Part shown: piece by piece, positions 16,087-25,016 of the stretch
Position numbering within the stretch: the stretch's first letter is position 1
Layout of the letters: each line of letters starts with the position of its first letter
DNA from: Arsukibacterium sp. UBA5043
GTDB taxonomy: Bacteria > Pseudomonadota > Gammaproteobacteria > Enterobacterales > Alteromonadaceae
DNA length: 64,000 nucleotides
Assembly: GCA_002415085.1 (NCBI GenBank)
Contig: DIBV01000004.1
Coordinates: forward strand, 1-64,000
Direction of reading: 5' to 3'
Position numbers and translations under genes: made by a program
Notes under the pieces: model-generated
What the model saw: only the letters and a program-made list of their open reading frames with translations
The model's database searches: none
What the model was told of the DNA's origin: nothing

Positions 16087-16172
16087 TTCACGTCCCCGGA
16101 GGTTGTTATTATCATTATGTGTAATATGAGTCAGCTTAAACTACACGAAAGCAGCTGATTTGCGCAAAAGAG

Positions 16173-16186
16173 TGCATACGTATTCA
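16173..16186. promoter_or_regulatory. Predicted LacI/MalR-type operator between permease and GH13 gene
   Basis: TGCATACGTATTCA matches the perfect palindrome at 288-301 at 13 of 14 positions. It lies 86 bp before the permease and 138 bp before the GH13 gene on the other side, so one site could control both directions. Confidence 0.65.
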
Positions 16187-16324
16187 TGTTGTTGTTGCAC
16201 TGTTTTGGCGCTATTACCAAGCAACAGCACACTGTAGCAGGTATAGCCGGCACTTTTTGCTACGCTATGATGCAACCGCCAACCGGACAATAGCCAACAG
16301 GTTATTAAAAAAAATGAGGATGTA

Positions 16325-18034
16325 ATGAAAGCCTTTACCTTAAGTACGCTGGCCCTGGCAATACTGTTAAGCGGTTGCCAGCCAAAGCAACCTGATAGCA
16401 GCAGTGCCCCGCAGCGGGTCGCAGCAACAGCGCAGCAACAAGTCGCCAGCACGCCGTGGTGGCACGACGCGGTTTTCTATCAAATATGGCCGCGCAGCTT
16501 TAATGACACTGATGCAGATGGCCACGGCGATTTTAACGGTATGACCGCTAAACTGGCGTATTTGCAGGAGCTTGGCATAAACGCGCTGTGGTTAACGCCA
16601 ATGTTTGAAGCGCCGTCTTATCATGGCTACGATTTTACTGAGTTTTATCAGGTTGAGAGCGACTATGGCAGCATGGCCGAATTTGAAGCCTTTATCCAGG
16701 CTGCAGATGCTAGAGGCATGAAAGTGATCCTGGATTTGGTGATCAACCATATTTCCAGCGAGCATGAATGGTTTGTCCGTTCTGCTGCCGGGGAAGCACC
16801 CTATAAAGACTATTTTATCTGGCGGGATGAAATGCCCGCAGCTGGCAGCGGCTGGGGCCATGCCTGGAGTGACAATGATAAGCCCGATGCGGTATGGCAC
16901 TGGAATGAAAGCCGCCAGCAATATTATTACGCGGCGTTTGGCGCCAGTCAGCCAGATGTTAATTTACGCCACCCTGATGTGGTAGCCGAAATGGAAAAAA
17001 TGGCCAAATTTTGGCTGGATAAAGGCGTGGCGGGTTTTCGGTTAGATGCGGTGCGTTTTGCCATGGAAGGTGGGCCGGACGCGCAGGCCGATACCGCAGA
17101 AACCATTTCTTACTGGCAAAGCTTTAATCAGTATGTAAAAAGCGTTAACCCGCACGCCTATTTAGTCGGTGAAGCCTGGGTTGATATTCCGGTTGCGGCC
17201 CGCTATTTCGGCGAAGGCAACGGGCTGGACCAGGGCTTTGACTTTGAAGTGGGCTATAAAATTCTTGGCTTGCTACAACAGGACACGGCTGCTGAGGCGC
17301 AATTTGGCACTATGCAGTCAAATCAGCAGCAGGTAGCGGATGCCTCAGTACTGAGTCAGAACGTGCAACAACGGGCAGACTCATTGGCGCCGCTACACTT
17401 TTTTGCACCGTTTTTAACCAACCATGATCAGGAGCGGGTGGCCTACCAGTTAACACAGCACGACGGCAAAGCGAAACTGGCTGCAGCCATGTTGTTCAGC
17501 TCGCCGGGTACGCCTTACATTTATTATGGTGAAGAAATTGGTTTAACCCAGGACCGCAGTGGCCATGATGTGTTTAAACGGGCCCCAATGCTGTGGGATA
17601 ACAGCAAACAGGCGGGCTTTACCCAAAGTGACAATAGCTGGGTAGAGCAGCTGGAATTGTTTGGCGAAGGCTTTCCTAACTGGTGGCCAGATTTTCTGGC
17701 GCAGCAGCTTAGCGCCGCCGATCGCAGTGTCGCTGCCCAGCAAGCGCAGCCCAATTCAATCTGGCAGCTGTATAAGTTTTTAATTGCCCAGAAAAAACAG
17801 CGGCCCGAACTGGCTACCGACGGCAGTTATGACGTCAGCCAGCTGGAGAATGGCGTAGTGCAGATAACCCGGCAGCTGAACGGCAGTAAAACACTTTTTG
17901 TGCTGAATTTAACCGACAAGCCGGCAGATATCAGTGCCATTAACCGCACTGGCCTGAGAGCCAGCTGGGCGTTTGATAGTGATGGCGACAGCCTGATGGC
18001 TTATGGTCTGCTGGTGCTGCAAAGCCCAGAGTGA
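16325..18034 (+). CDS. GH13 alpha-glucosidase-like lipoprotein
   Basis: A 569-residue family 13 enzyme with a lipobox (LLSGC, Gln at +2). After a Gln/Ala/Ser linker the barrel begins WWHDAVFYQIWPRSFNDTD, typical of oligo-1,6-glucosidase/alpha-glucosidase and maltodextrin glucosidase subfamilies. Conserved regions are DLVINH, GFRLDAVRF (nucleophile Asp241), VGEAWVD (Glu283) and FLTNHDQER (His367-Asp368). The C-terminal beta domain is present. It likely hydrolyses short maltooligosaccharides at the periplasmic or outer face before uptake by the adjacent permease. GAGG precedes the ATG. A terminator follows. Confidence 0.92.
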   Translation: MKAFTLSTLALAILLSGCQPKQPDSSSAPQRVAATAQQQVASTPWWHDAVFYQIWPRSFNDTDADGHGDFNGMTAKLAYLQELGINALWLTPMFEAPSYHGYDFTEFYQVESDYGSMAEFEAFIQAADARGMKVILDLVINHISSEHEWFVRSAAGEAPYKDYFIWRDEMPAAGSGWGHAWSDNDKPDAVWHWNESRQQYYYAAFGASQPDVNLRHPDVVAEMEKMAKFWLDKGVAGFRLDAVRFAMEGGPDAQADTAETISYWQSFNQYVKSVNPHAYLVGEAWVDIPVAARYFGEGNGLDQGFDFEVGYKILGLLQQDTAAEAQFGTMQSNQQQVADASVLSQNVQQRADSLAPLHFFAPFLTNHDQERVAYQLTQHDGKAKLAAAMLFSSPGTPYIYYGEEIGLTQDRSGHDVFKRAPMLWDNSKQAGFTQSDNSWVEQLELFGEGFPNWWPDFLAQQLSAADRSVAAQQAQPNSIWQLYKFLIAQKKQRPELATDGSYDVSQLENGVVQITRQLNGSKTLFVLNLTDKPADISAINRTGLRASWAFDSDGDSLMAYGLLVLQSPE

Positions 18035-18070
18035 ACCCGAGGCGAATAAACCAGCAGCTGAGCTGAAAAT

Positions 18071-18104
18071 AAAAACCGCTGGGGTTGTGCTCTGGCGGTT
18101 TTTT
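18071..18104 (+). terminator. Rho-independent terminator after the GH13 gene
   Basis: AAAACCGC (18072-18079) pairs with GCGGTTTT (18095-18102) and is followed by further T residues. The loop is 15 nt. Confidence 0.8.
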
Positions 18105-18167
18105 AAACTGTATTTGCGGCGTTAAGTGACAAAAGCCGGTACTAATTGATAATCGGGAGGCACTTGA

Positions 18168-19193
18168 TCAGCGAGTACCACAGGATTGGCGGATAATAAG
18201 TTTTGGTTGGATATGGGTACTGACAATGGCTTGGTTATTAATCAGCCGCAGCACGTTGTCGACCAGCATTTCACCAGCCAGTGAAGTATCCTGCTGAATG
18301 GTACTAAGCGCCGGAGTGGCAAATGAGGCCACCGGAATATCATCAAAGCCCATTACCGCCATATCACGCGGGATGTGATGACCCAACTGGTGCAAAGCAC
18401 GCATCACGCCAATGGCAATGGTGTCGCTGGCACAAAATACCGCATCTATTGGCTTGCCGTGTTGCATAATTTGCCGGATGGCGTGGTCGCCGGCATTTTC
18501 AGTAGAAATCGCATCACATTGCATGATATCGGCCGGTTTAATGCCTGTTGCCTGCAGCGCATCTGTAAACCCCTGATAGCGTTCAAAAAACTCTGGGCTA
18601 TGTGCGGAGGCATTACCGATAAAGGCAAAATTTTTATAGCCGTTAGCCAGCAGGTGTTCGCCAGCCAGTCTGCCACCTTCCCGGTTATTGCTGCGAATCG
18701 TAAATTCCGGATGGCCATTCACCTCTGCCCCCCAACAGACAAAATGGGTTTCCTGCGCCAATAATTTTTCCAGTTTTTCTTCGTAATCAACGTAATCGCC
18801 ATATCCCAGCAAGATAATGCCATCGGCCTTATTACTGTCTTCGTAATCGGCGTGCCAGTCATTACTCAGTTGCTGAAAAGACACCAGCAAGTCCTGGCCC
18901 CGTTTAGCGCAAGCCCGGGTAATACTGCCCAGCATGGATAAAAAGAACGGGTTTATCAACGACTCGTCAGAGGTGGGATCTTCAAACAACAATAAGGCCA
19001 GGGTACTGCTGCGTTGTTTGCGCAAATTGCTGGCGTTTTTATCAACTTTATAATTAAGCTGTTTCGCTATGGCATGCACCCGCTCACGGGTTTCTTTATT
19101 TACTTGCGGGCTGTCACGTAGTGCCCGGGACACCGTAGATTGAGATACCCCGGCCAGATAGGCAATATCAAAGGATGTCGCTTTGTCTTTCAT
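18168..19193 (-). CDS. LacI-family transcriptional regulator, probable maltodextrin repressor
   Basis: A 341-residue protein. The N-terminal helix-turn-helix is FDIAYLAGVSQSTVSRALRD, with the hinge KETRERVHAIAKQLNYKV. The periplasmic-binding-protein-like effector domain follows: DGIILLGYGDY, REGGRLAGEHLL, FVGN-like FAFIGNAS, DAVFCASDTIAIGVMRAL and MGFDDIPVASFATPALSTI. It lies next to GH13 and permease genes, and the palindromes at 288 and 16173 are the natural candidate targets. Effector identity (maltose, glucose or another) cannot be told. No palindrome of the same type was seen before its own start, so autoregulation is not supported. Confidence 0.9.
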   Translation of the reverse strand: MKDKATSFDIAYLAGVSQSTVSRALRDSPQVNKETRERVHAIAKQLNYKVDKNASNLRKQRSSTLALLLFEDPTSDESLINPFFLSMLGSITRACAKRGQDLLVSFQQLSNDWHADYEDSNKADGIILLGYGDYVDYEEKLEKLLAQETHFVCWGAEVNGHPEFTIRSNNREGGRLAGEHLLANGYKNFAFIGNASAHSPEFFERYQGFTDALQATGIKPADIMQCDAISTENAGDHAIRQIMQHGKPIDAVFCASDTIAIGVMRALHQLGHHIPRDMAVMGFDDIPVASFATPALSTIQQDTSLAGEMLVDNVLRLINNQAIVSTHIQPKLIIRQSCGTR

Positions 19194-19437
19194 CTTGTGC
19201 TCTGCTTATCCAGCGGTACAGCCCTGCAGCGAACTGCAGCAATCTGATCAGCGCATTATCGTTATAGTCAGCTCATCATAGATGGATTTGTTAGCAGATT
19301 CAATTTCGACGTTGGTATCTGTTTTTAGCGGGCTCTGTGTGACAATTAAGGTAAATTTGTGAAACTATGTTATTTCTGTTTCGGTGCAGGCGTGGCGCTT
19401 GCTAAACTACCCTGTCACCATTATCAGGTAAGCTTTT

Positions 19438-20310
19438 GTGTTCAGAATGTTGTTAAAAATAATGTTATTAATCAGCCTGTTGTTAAGCTGCGGCGGAGCT
19501 GGGGCTGACACGCCTTCCTGTCGGGGTAATGACTGTGTTGAAGAGCAAAAGTTTTATTTAAGCTTGGCGCTGGGCTATGGCCAGCGCAGTAATCCGCTAC
19601 ATGGCGGCAAAAAGCTTGATTTAGTGGTATTACCTGAAATTTTTTACTACGGCAAATACTGGTTTTTCGACAATGGCCGGCTTGGCAGCAGTATTACCCT
19701 GAACGAGCATACGCAGCTAAGTATTATCGGTCAGCTGAACCAGGAAAAAGGTTACTTTCAGCAATGGTTTAGCGGTAATGTACTCCAGTTTGAAGCCAGC
19801 ACTGCCATGATGCCTCAGTTTAGTGCAACCTTTGAACGTCAGGCTCCTTCTGAAATTGCAGTCAATCAGGTATCAAAAAGACCTACCGCATTCGATGTTG
19901 GGCTGCAGTTAGACACGGTCCGGCATGACATTTCATGGCACCTTGCTTACTGGACCGACGCCAGCCAGCAACATCATGGTCAGTATGCCACAGCCGGTGC
20001 GCGGCGGGGCTGGCGAAACGCTTATGGTAACTGGCAGTTAGCAGCCAATCTGCATTGGAAAAGTGCCCGTCTGATAGACACCTATTACGGTTTAACGGCA
20101 TTAGAGGTACCGCCAGGTCAGGAATATCAGGGGCGGGATAGCTGGCAGGCGGAACTTCGGTTAAACTGGAACAAACCATTAACAGAGCGACTTAGTCTGG
20201 TGGCATTTCTTCGTTATTTACAGTTGGACAGCGCCATGACTGACAGCGCACTGGTGCGCTCAGATCATGTTACAACCTGGTTTGGTGGCGTGAGTTACCG
20301 GTTTTTCTGA
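19438..20310 (+). CDS. MipA/OmpV family outer-membrane protein
   Basis: A 290-residue protein with an N-terminal signal sequence (MFRMLLKIMLLISLLLSC), then FYLSLALGYGQRSNPLHGG and LDLVVLPEIFYYGKYWFFDN. These resemble MipA/OmpV proteins. It ends GVSYRFF, the C-terminal aromatic typical of outer-membrane barrels. The start is GTG at 19438, with ATG at 19447 as an alternative. A cysteine near the end of the signal region could make it a lipoprotein, but MipA proteins are usually not. The stop overlaps the next start (TGATG), placing it first in a four-gene operon with DUF3019 and a two-component system. Confidence 0.85.
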   Translation: MFRMLLKIMLLISLLLSCGGAGADTPSCRGNDCVEEQKFYLSLALGYGQRSNPLHGGKKLDLVVLPEIFYYGKYWFFDNGRLGSSITLNEHTQLSIIGQLNQEKGYFQQWFSGNVLQFEASTAMMPQFSATFERQAPSEIAVNQVSKRPTAFDVGLQLDTVRHDISWHLAYWTDASQQHHGQYATAGARRGWRNAYGNWQLAANLHWKSARLIDTYYGLTALEVPPGQEYQGRDSWQAELRLNWNKPLTERLSLVAFLRYLQLDSAMTDSALVRSDHVTTWFGGVSYRFF

Positions 20311-20702
20311 TGTGGTGGCCCCGTTGGTTTCTCACCTTACTGCTTGGCGTATCGTTATACAGTCAGGCTGAGGTTGCCGGAGCAGATTGTGCTGAGCCGT
20401 TGTGCTGGCAAGTAAGCCCGGTAGTATGTATTGCTGACAAGCTGGAACAAGGCTGCGCCGCAGAGTTGCGGGTGATTTGGTTTAGTAATACGCCCCGTAC
20501 GGTGTGTTTATATTTGGCCGAGCAGGCGGAACGCTGTTGGCAGGAAGCCACCAGCGGCCACTGGCAGCAACAGGTTAACTGGCAAACTGGCTGGCTAAGC
20601 TTACGCCAGCAACAGCAGGTGTTGCTTAGTACCGAATTGCAGGTATTAAGCCGGCAACCCACAAAGCGTCGCCGTATCTCAGGCGCATGGAGTATTTTTT
20701 AA
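20310..20702 (+). CDS. DUF3019-family periplasmic protein
   Basis: A 130-residue protein with a signal peptide and five cysteines, four of them in CWQVSPVVC, GCAAEL and ERCW contexts. This C-W-x-SP-x-C pattern, later VLLSTELQVLSRQPTKRRR and a final WSIF match DUF3019 proteins as I recall them. The cysteines are likely disulphide-bonded. DUF3019 genes recur beside MipA and OmpR-type two-component genes in Alteromonadales, suggesting a role in sensing or envelope response; no reaction is known. It overlaps the regulator start (TAATG). Confidence 0.8.
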   Translation: MWWPRWFLTLLLGVSLYSQAEVAGADCAEPLCWQVSPVVCIADKLEQGCAAELRVIWFSNTPRTVCLYLAEQAERCWQEATSGHWQQQVNWQTGWLSLRQQQQVLLSTELQVLSRQPTKRRRISGAWSIF

Positions 20703-21391
20703 TGGCCAAGATCCTGTTAGTGGAAGATGATGCCCGGTTGGCCGGGTTGGTGCAAAGCTTTCTGGTGCAACATGGTTTTACCGTGCAGCAGCAAAGCCGG
20801 GGCGATCTGGTAGCAGAACAATGTAAACAATTTCAACCTGATTTAATTGTACTGGATTTAATGTTGCCCGGTTTGGATGGGTTTGGCGTATGCCGGCAAA
20901 TAAGGCCCTGGTACAAAGGCCCGGTGCTAATGCTTACCGCCAGACAAAGCGATATTGATCAGGTGTTAGGGCTGGAACTGGGAGCGGATGATTATGTGAT
21001 AAAGCCCGTAGAACCCAGAGTATTGCTGGCCCGGATTAATGCGTTACTGCGGCGCACTCAGGTTAGCCCGCAAGCCGAGCAGCAGGAGTTGGCATTTGGC
21101 CGCTTAATGTTAAAGCAGCGCTCTCGGGAAGCCTGGTTTGACAGTAAGCTGGTAGAGCTTACCAGCTATGAGTTTGATTTATTATGGATGCTGGCGCGCA
21201 ACGCCGGTCAAACCGTTAAACGGGAAGCCATTCATCAGCAGATTATCGGCCGTGAATATGATGGTCTGGATCGCACGGTGGATGTGCGTGTGTCGCATTT
21301 GCGCCGTAAACTGGGCGATAATGCCGAAGTACCGTTCCGCATTAAAACCGTCTGGGGTAAAGGTTATTTGTTTGTAGCTGACGCCTGGTAA
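20702..21391 (+). CDS. OmpR/PhoB-family response regulator
   Basis: A 229-residue protein. The receiver domain has LLVEDD (acidic pocket residues 8-10), LIVLDLMLPGLDGFG with phosphorylated Asp52, MLTARQ and the conserved Lys in DYVIKPVEP. The C-terminal winged helix (ELTSYEFDLLWMLARNAGQ...DVRVSHLRRKLGD...RIKTVWGKGYLF) binds DNA. I start it at the ATG overlapping the DUF3019 stop. The frame is open for 15 bp more, but that has no better start. Its cognate kinase is the next gene, 2 bp downstream. RstA-like is the nearest comparison. Confidence 0.93.
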   Translation: MAKILLVEDDARLAGLVQSFLVQHGFTVQQQSRGDLVAEQCKQFQPDLIVLDLMLPGLDGFGVCRQIRPWYKGPVLMLTARQSDIDQVLGLELGADDYVIKPVEPRVLLARINALLRRTQVSPQAEQQELAFGRLMLKQRSREAWFDSKLVELTSYEFDLLWMLARNAGQTVKREAIHQQIIGREYDGLDRTVDVRVSHLRRKLGDNAEVPFRIKTVWGKGYLFVADAW

Positions 21392-21393
21392 CT

Positions 21394-22608
21394 ATGCATC
21401 GTTTGTTTCTGCACTTTTACTTGTTTTTGTTTCTGGTATTAATTGGCCTGGGCTGGGCGGTTGATCAGCTATGGCAATATGCCCAGGGTGACCAGCCACC
21501 GGCCCTGGTCGATACGTTGGCCGAGCAAATGGCACTGGTGATGCGGTTACCTGAAGCGCAGTGGCCCAGTCATCTGGGATTGCCTTATCAGGCGGTAGCG
21601 CTGGATAGTGTCAGTTGGCAGCCTGCAGAGTGGCAATTATTGCAGCAAAACCATTTATTGCCGTTGTTTCAGGATAACAGTGTGTATTTTTATGGCCTGC
21701 GCGACGAGCAGTTGTGGCTGGTGGGACCGCTGCAATTAAATGAGCGCTCGGGTTTTGACTGGTTCAGCATTCTGTTTTTCAGCTTGCTGGCCGTTGCCGT
21801 GGCATTATGGCTATGGCCGGTAGCGCGGGATATCCGTTTTTTGCAGCAAGGCCTGCACCGTTTTGGCAAAGGGCAACCCGCTGAATTGCAGTTACCGGCC
21901 CGGTCATTTATCGCACCTATTGCCGATAGTTTTCAGCAAATGAGCCAGCAAATTATCTCGTTGCTGGAGCTGCAACGGGAAATGACCCATGCTGTGTCAC
22001 ATGAATTGCGTACACCCATCGCCCGGCTGAAATTTGCACTGGAAATCGCAGAGCAGCTGCCGGATAACGACAAAAACCTGATGCTGCAGGATGTCAGGGA
22101 GCTGCAGCAATTGGTTGACGAAATGCTGGATTACGCCAGACTGCAAAGCCATCAACTGAATCTGAAAAAACAACAAGTAGATTTAACCGAGTTGATTCAT
22201 AATGTAGCTGAAAAACTGGCACCATTGCCAGGAGCAACCATTGAGTTGCAACTGCCAGCAACCGCACTATTTTACTGCGACGCGCACTATCTGGAGCGGG
22301 CGATCCAGAATTTACTGGTTAATGCCAAGCGGTATGCCAAAAACAAAATTGTGGTTGATGTCAAAGCCCGGCAGGGCCAGTTGCGGATCAGCGTTAATGA
22401 TGACGGTCCTGGCATTGCTTTTGAGCGGCGGGCGGAAGTACTGAAACCCTTTCATCGCCTGGAGCAAAGCCGTAACCGTGAAGAAGGCGGTTTTGGTTTG
22501 GGACTGGCCATTGTGCAGCGTATTGTACAATGGCATCAGGGCAAGCTGATCATTGGCGACAGCCCACTGGGCGGTGCCAGCTTACAACTACTGCTGCCGG
22601 TAAATTAA
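21394..22608 (+). CDS. Sensor histidine kinase, RstB/EnvZ-like
   Basis: A 404-residue inner-membrane kinase. The first membrane span is about residues 4-25, and the second is FSILFFSLLAVAVALWLWPV near 125-145. Between them is a short periplasmic sensor. A HAMP-like linker leads to the dimerisation helix with SHELRTPIARLKFALE (phosphorylated His203). The ATPase domain has the N box (QNLLVNAKRYAKN), G1 (VNDDGPGI) and G2 (GGFGLGLAIVQRI). It should phosphorylate the regulator encoded just upstream. The stimulus is unknown; the MipA/DUF3019 neighbours suggest an envelope or metal-related signal. Confidence 0.92.
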   Translation: MHRLFLHFYLFLFLVLIGLGWAVDQLWQYAQGDQPPALVDTLAEQMALVMRLPEAQWPSHLGLPYQAVALDSVSWQPAEWQLLQQNHLLPLFQDNSVYFYGLRDEQLWLVGPLQLNERSGFDWFSILFFSLLAVAVALWLWPVARDIRFLQQGLHRFGKGQPAELQLPARSFIAPIADSFQQMSQQIISLLELQREMTHAVSHELRTPIARLKFALEIAEQLPDNDKNLMLQDVRELQQLVDEMLDYARLQSHQLNLKKQQVDLTELIHNVAEKLAPLPGATIELQLPATALFYCDAHYLERAIQNLLVNAKRYAKNKIVVDVKARQGQLRISVNDDGPGIAFERRAEVLKPFHRLEQSRNREEGGFGLGLAIVQRIVQWHQGKLIIGDSPLGGASLQLLLPVN

Positions 22609-22681
22609 CAATGTCAGCGCTACATCTCTGTCGCTAACGTAGATGCGGCGATAATATTCACCCCAAAGAAGAGTACCTGCA

Positions 22682-23878
22682 ATGCCCCGTTTTGAGCCAT
22701 CTATCTGGTTGCTGATGTTATTGGCGGCGGTTGTCGCCACTACGCCGCTGGCAATCGATATGTACCTGCCAGCCATGCCAATGATGGCAACGGAGCTGGG
22801 TACCAGTATCGGGCTGGTGCAGCAATCGCTAAGCATTTTTCTGGCCGCTTACGGCATCGGTATGCTGTTATTCGGTCCTTTAGCGGATATGTTGGGCCGT
22901 CGGCCCCTGGCGGTGTTTGGCTTAAGCGGCTTTATTCTGGCAAGTGTTGCCTTAAGTCAGGTAGACAGCATTGAATGGTTTCTGGCCTGGCGCGCGCTAC
23001 AAGCGCTGGCGGGAGCAGCAGCATCGGTGGTTGTGCCCGGAATTATCCGACATTTATATCAACAACATACTGCCAAAGGTATGTCTTATGTATCCATGAT
23101 TATGATGCTGGCGCCTCTGGTTGCTCCTGCGCTGGGAAGTGGGGTTATCTGGCTGGCAAACTGGCAGGCCATTTTTCTGTTTTTAGCGATGTATGGCCTG
23201 GTTGTGGTGTTTTTCAGCTGGCGCTATTTACCCGAGATTAAAAGCGATAATGGCCAGCGGCGGCCTGCTTTTTTCAGTGGTTATCTGAAGGTATTCCGGC
23301 AAAAATCAGCCTGGCCTGATATTGCCAGTTCAATGTTTGCCTCCTTTGCTTTTTTCTGTTTTTTAACTGCGGTTTCTTTTGTGTATATCGGCTATTTCGG
23401 CGTTACTGAGCAAATGTTTGCGCTGCTGTTTGGTTTTAATGTGTTAGCGTTAATGAGCGCTAACTTACTGAACAGCCGGCTGGTGGTGCGTTTTGGACCG
23501 CAGCGAATGTTACGCTTTGGCCTGATGGTGGCCCTGGTGTGTGCCGGTTTACTGTGCGGTTTTAACTATGCAGGACTGGGACTGTGGTACACGGTATTTA
23601 CCATTGCACCATTGATGGCCAGCCTAGGGTTAATGGCTACCAATGCTGACGCGATGATTATCATGCAGTTTCCGGATAACAGCGGCACCGCGACTGCAGT
23701 AATTGGTACCTTACGCTTTGGTAGCGGTGCCATAGCCGGGCCGCTATTGGCATGGTTTTACACCGGCGATGCGTTACCGTTTTCGCTATTGATGCTCGCC
23801 GGGGTGCTGGCCATTGGCGCAAGCCAATTGTGGCGCCAGTTTTTGTACTCTGGTTCTGCCACCGCAGCGGCAGACTAA
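22682..23878 (+). CDS. MFS multidrug transporter, Bcr/CflA family
   Basis: A 398-residue membrane protein with twelve predicted spans. Start-proximal PLAIDMYLPAMPMMATELG and FGPLADMLGRRPLAV (MFS motif A) are hallmarks of the Bcr/CflA drug:proton antiporters, as is RALQALAGAAASVVVPGIIR in helix 4. The natural substrate is not known; family members export bicyclomycin, chloramphenicol or sulphonamides. It begins 73 bp after the kinase gene and could be read through from that operon, since no terminator was seen between them. Confidence 0.9.
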   Translation: MPRFEPSIWLLMLLAAVVATTPLAIDMYLPAMPMMATELGTSIGLVQQSLSIFLAAYGIGMLLFGPLADMLGRRPLAVFGLSGFILASVALSQVDSIEWFLAWRALQALAGAAASVVVPGIIRHLYQQHTAKGMSYVSMIMMLAPLVAPALGSGVIWLANWQAIFLFLAMYGLVVVFFSWRYLPEIKSDNGQRRPAFFSGYLKVFRQKSAWPDIASSMFASFAFFCFLTAVSFVYIGYFGVTEQMFALLFGFNVLALMSANLLNSRLVVRFGPQRMLRFGLMVALVCAGLLCGFNYAGLGLWYTVFTIAPLMASLGLMATNADAMIIMQFPDNSGTATAVIGTLRFGSGAIAGPLLAWFYTGDALPFSLLMLAGVLAIGASQLWRQFLYSGSATAAAD

Positions 23879-23917
23879 AGGGGTATCAGGCTGAAACAGC
23901 CGGTGGCCTTGTCAGAA

Positions 23918-24592
23918 TCAGAAACCGAGATTTTTCAGAAAATCATCGTCTACTGCTGGCTCAACATCGACGGTATTTTCCTGACGGTACTGCTGAGCAT
24001 TCGCCAGAATATCGTCCGGGTTTTCCTGTTCGGTCCGCTCAAACTCTTGCAGCTGAATAAATTCGGTTTTATCCATCGCCAGTTCCATATAAAAAATATT
24101 ATGCTCTGGTGTGCTGAAGGTGACACGGCGGGCCTGAGGCTGATCGAGCTGGGTGTTAATCAGAATTTGCACTTGCTTGTTAATTGCCATCATTTTCGGT
24201 TGGCTTTGATTAATTGAGGTATGTAAATCCAGCCGTACCTTGTTAGTAAAGTCGCCGACGATCTGATTCATCAGTTCGCCCATCACGTTACCCACTTCAT
24301 CAGAGGTATGAAACTGCGCCAGTTCGTTTTCTGGCATACCCATACTCATCATATATTTGCGATAAATTTCCATCGCAGCCGGTGCCGTAAAGTTGATGAT
24401 TACCAACCCGGAAAACCCGCCGTCGAATAATACAAAGCAGCCAAGATCAGGTCGCAGGCAGGTTTTCTGGATTTTCTGCACCATGGGTGAGTGGCTGATG
24501 GCCGGGTTACCAGCTGCAGAGAGGACACCACTGACGGCCTGACAGAGTGTTAGCAGAATGTCGTCAGTAGTAATAATACGGGTTTTTTTCAT
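23918..24592 (-). CDS. DUF3334 family protein (CheX-like fold suspected)
   Basis: A 224-residue cytoplasmic protein: LLTLCQAVSGVLSAAG near the start, then CFVLFDGGFSGLVIINFTAP, and SDEVGNVMGELMNQIVGDFT. The last stretch, with the E-x-x-N-x-x-G-E-x-x-N arrangement, recalls the CheC/CheX phosphatase helices. DUF3334 has no assigned function that I know. The C-terminal ~40 residues are acidic and disordered-looking. A tiny acidic protein gene lies 54 bp upstream on the same strand, so the two may form a unit. Confidence 0.8.
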   Translation of the reverse strand: MKKTRIITTDDILLTLCQAVSGVLSAAGNPAISHSPMVQKIQKTCLRPDLGCFVLFDGGFSGLVIINFTAPAAMEIYRKYMMSMGMPENELAQFHTSDEVGNVMGELMNQIVGDFTNKVRLDLHTSINQSQPKMMAINKQVQILINTQLDQPQARRVTFSTPEHNIFYMELAMDKTEFIQLQEFERTEQENPDDILANAQQYRQENTVDVEPAVDDDFLKNLGF

Positions 24593-24646
24593 TTTATTAT
24601 CCAGGGATTATTTTTTGACAGTATAAGCCCTTAAACCGAAATAACG

Positions 24647-24811
24647 CTAAATTTTACAGGCGCCACCGCTACATTCGTCATCGTCGTCACCAAATTGCGG
24701 CTCGGCCGCTTTTGCTTCCGCTTCTGCCTGCTGTTTGGCCAGTGCTGCTTCGGCACCATCAAAATCAAGGTTGTTTAAATCAAAATCCAGATCAGAGTCA
24801 AAGTCAGACAT
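24647..24811 (-). CDS. Tiny acidic protein with cysteine tail
   Basis: A 54-residue protein read from the ATG at 24811, preceded by AGGAG. The open frame to 24835 has no such site. The N-terminus is a run of alternating Asp/Phe/Leu (DFDSDLDFDLNNLDFDG), the middle is an Ala/Glu/Lys helix, and the end is DDDDECSGGACKI with two cysteines. It seems intrinsically disordered and could bind metal or a partner protein. It lies just upstream of the DUF3334 gene. No function is claimed. Confidence 0.65.
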   Translation of the reverse strand: MSDFDSDLDFDLNNLDFDGAEAALAKQQAEAEAKAAEPQFGDDDDECSGGACKI

Positions 24812-25016
24812 GGTGTCAGCTCCTGTTTGCGGCAACCTGAGTAGTATTTGCCATGGTATCAGACGCCAAGTGTAGCAAACAGCAGGGGTCGGTTAAAACC
24901 GCCGACGCTAAATTAAAACAGCAACGGGGCCACTATTTCCGACTGCGGTTGATTTCACCGCTGCAGATTCCTTGCTATTATAGCCACCATCTTTTCTGTC
25001 CCGCCCGGAGCCGCTG

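Noticed and set aside
19194-19437. MalR-type operator before the LacI-family gene
   Set aside because: The gap contains two CTGCAG repeats but nothing like TGCATACGTATGCA.
23903-24217. Plus-strand frames between the MFS gene and DUF3334
   Set aside because: They lie within the antisense of DUF3334, which has coherent conserved features.
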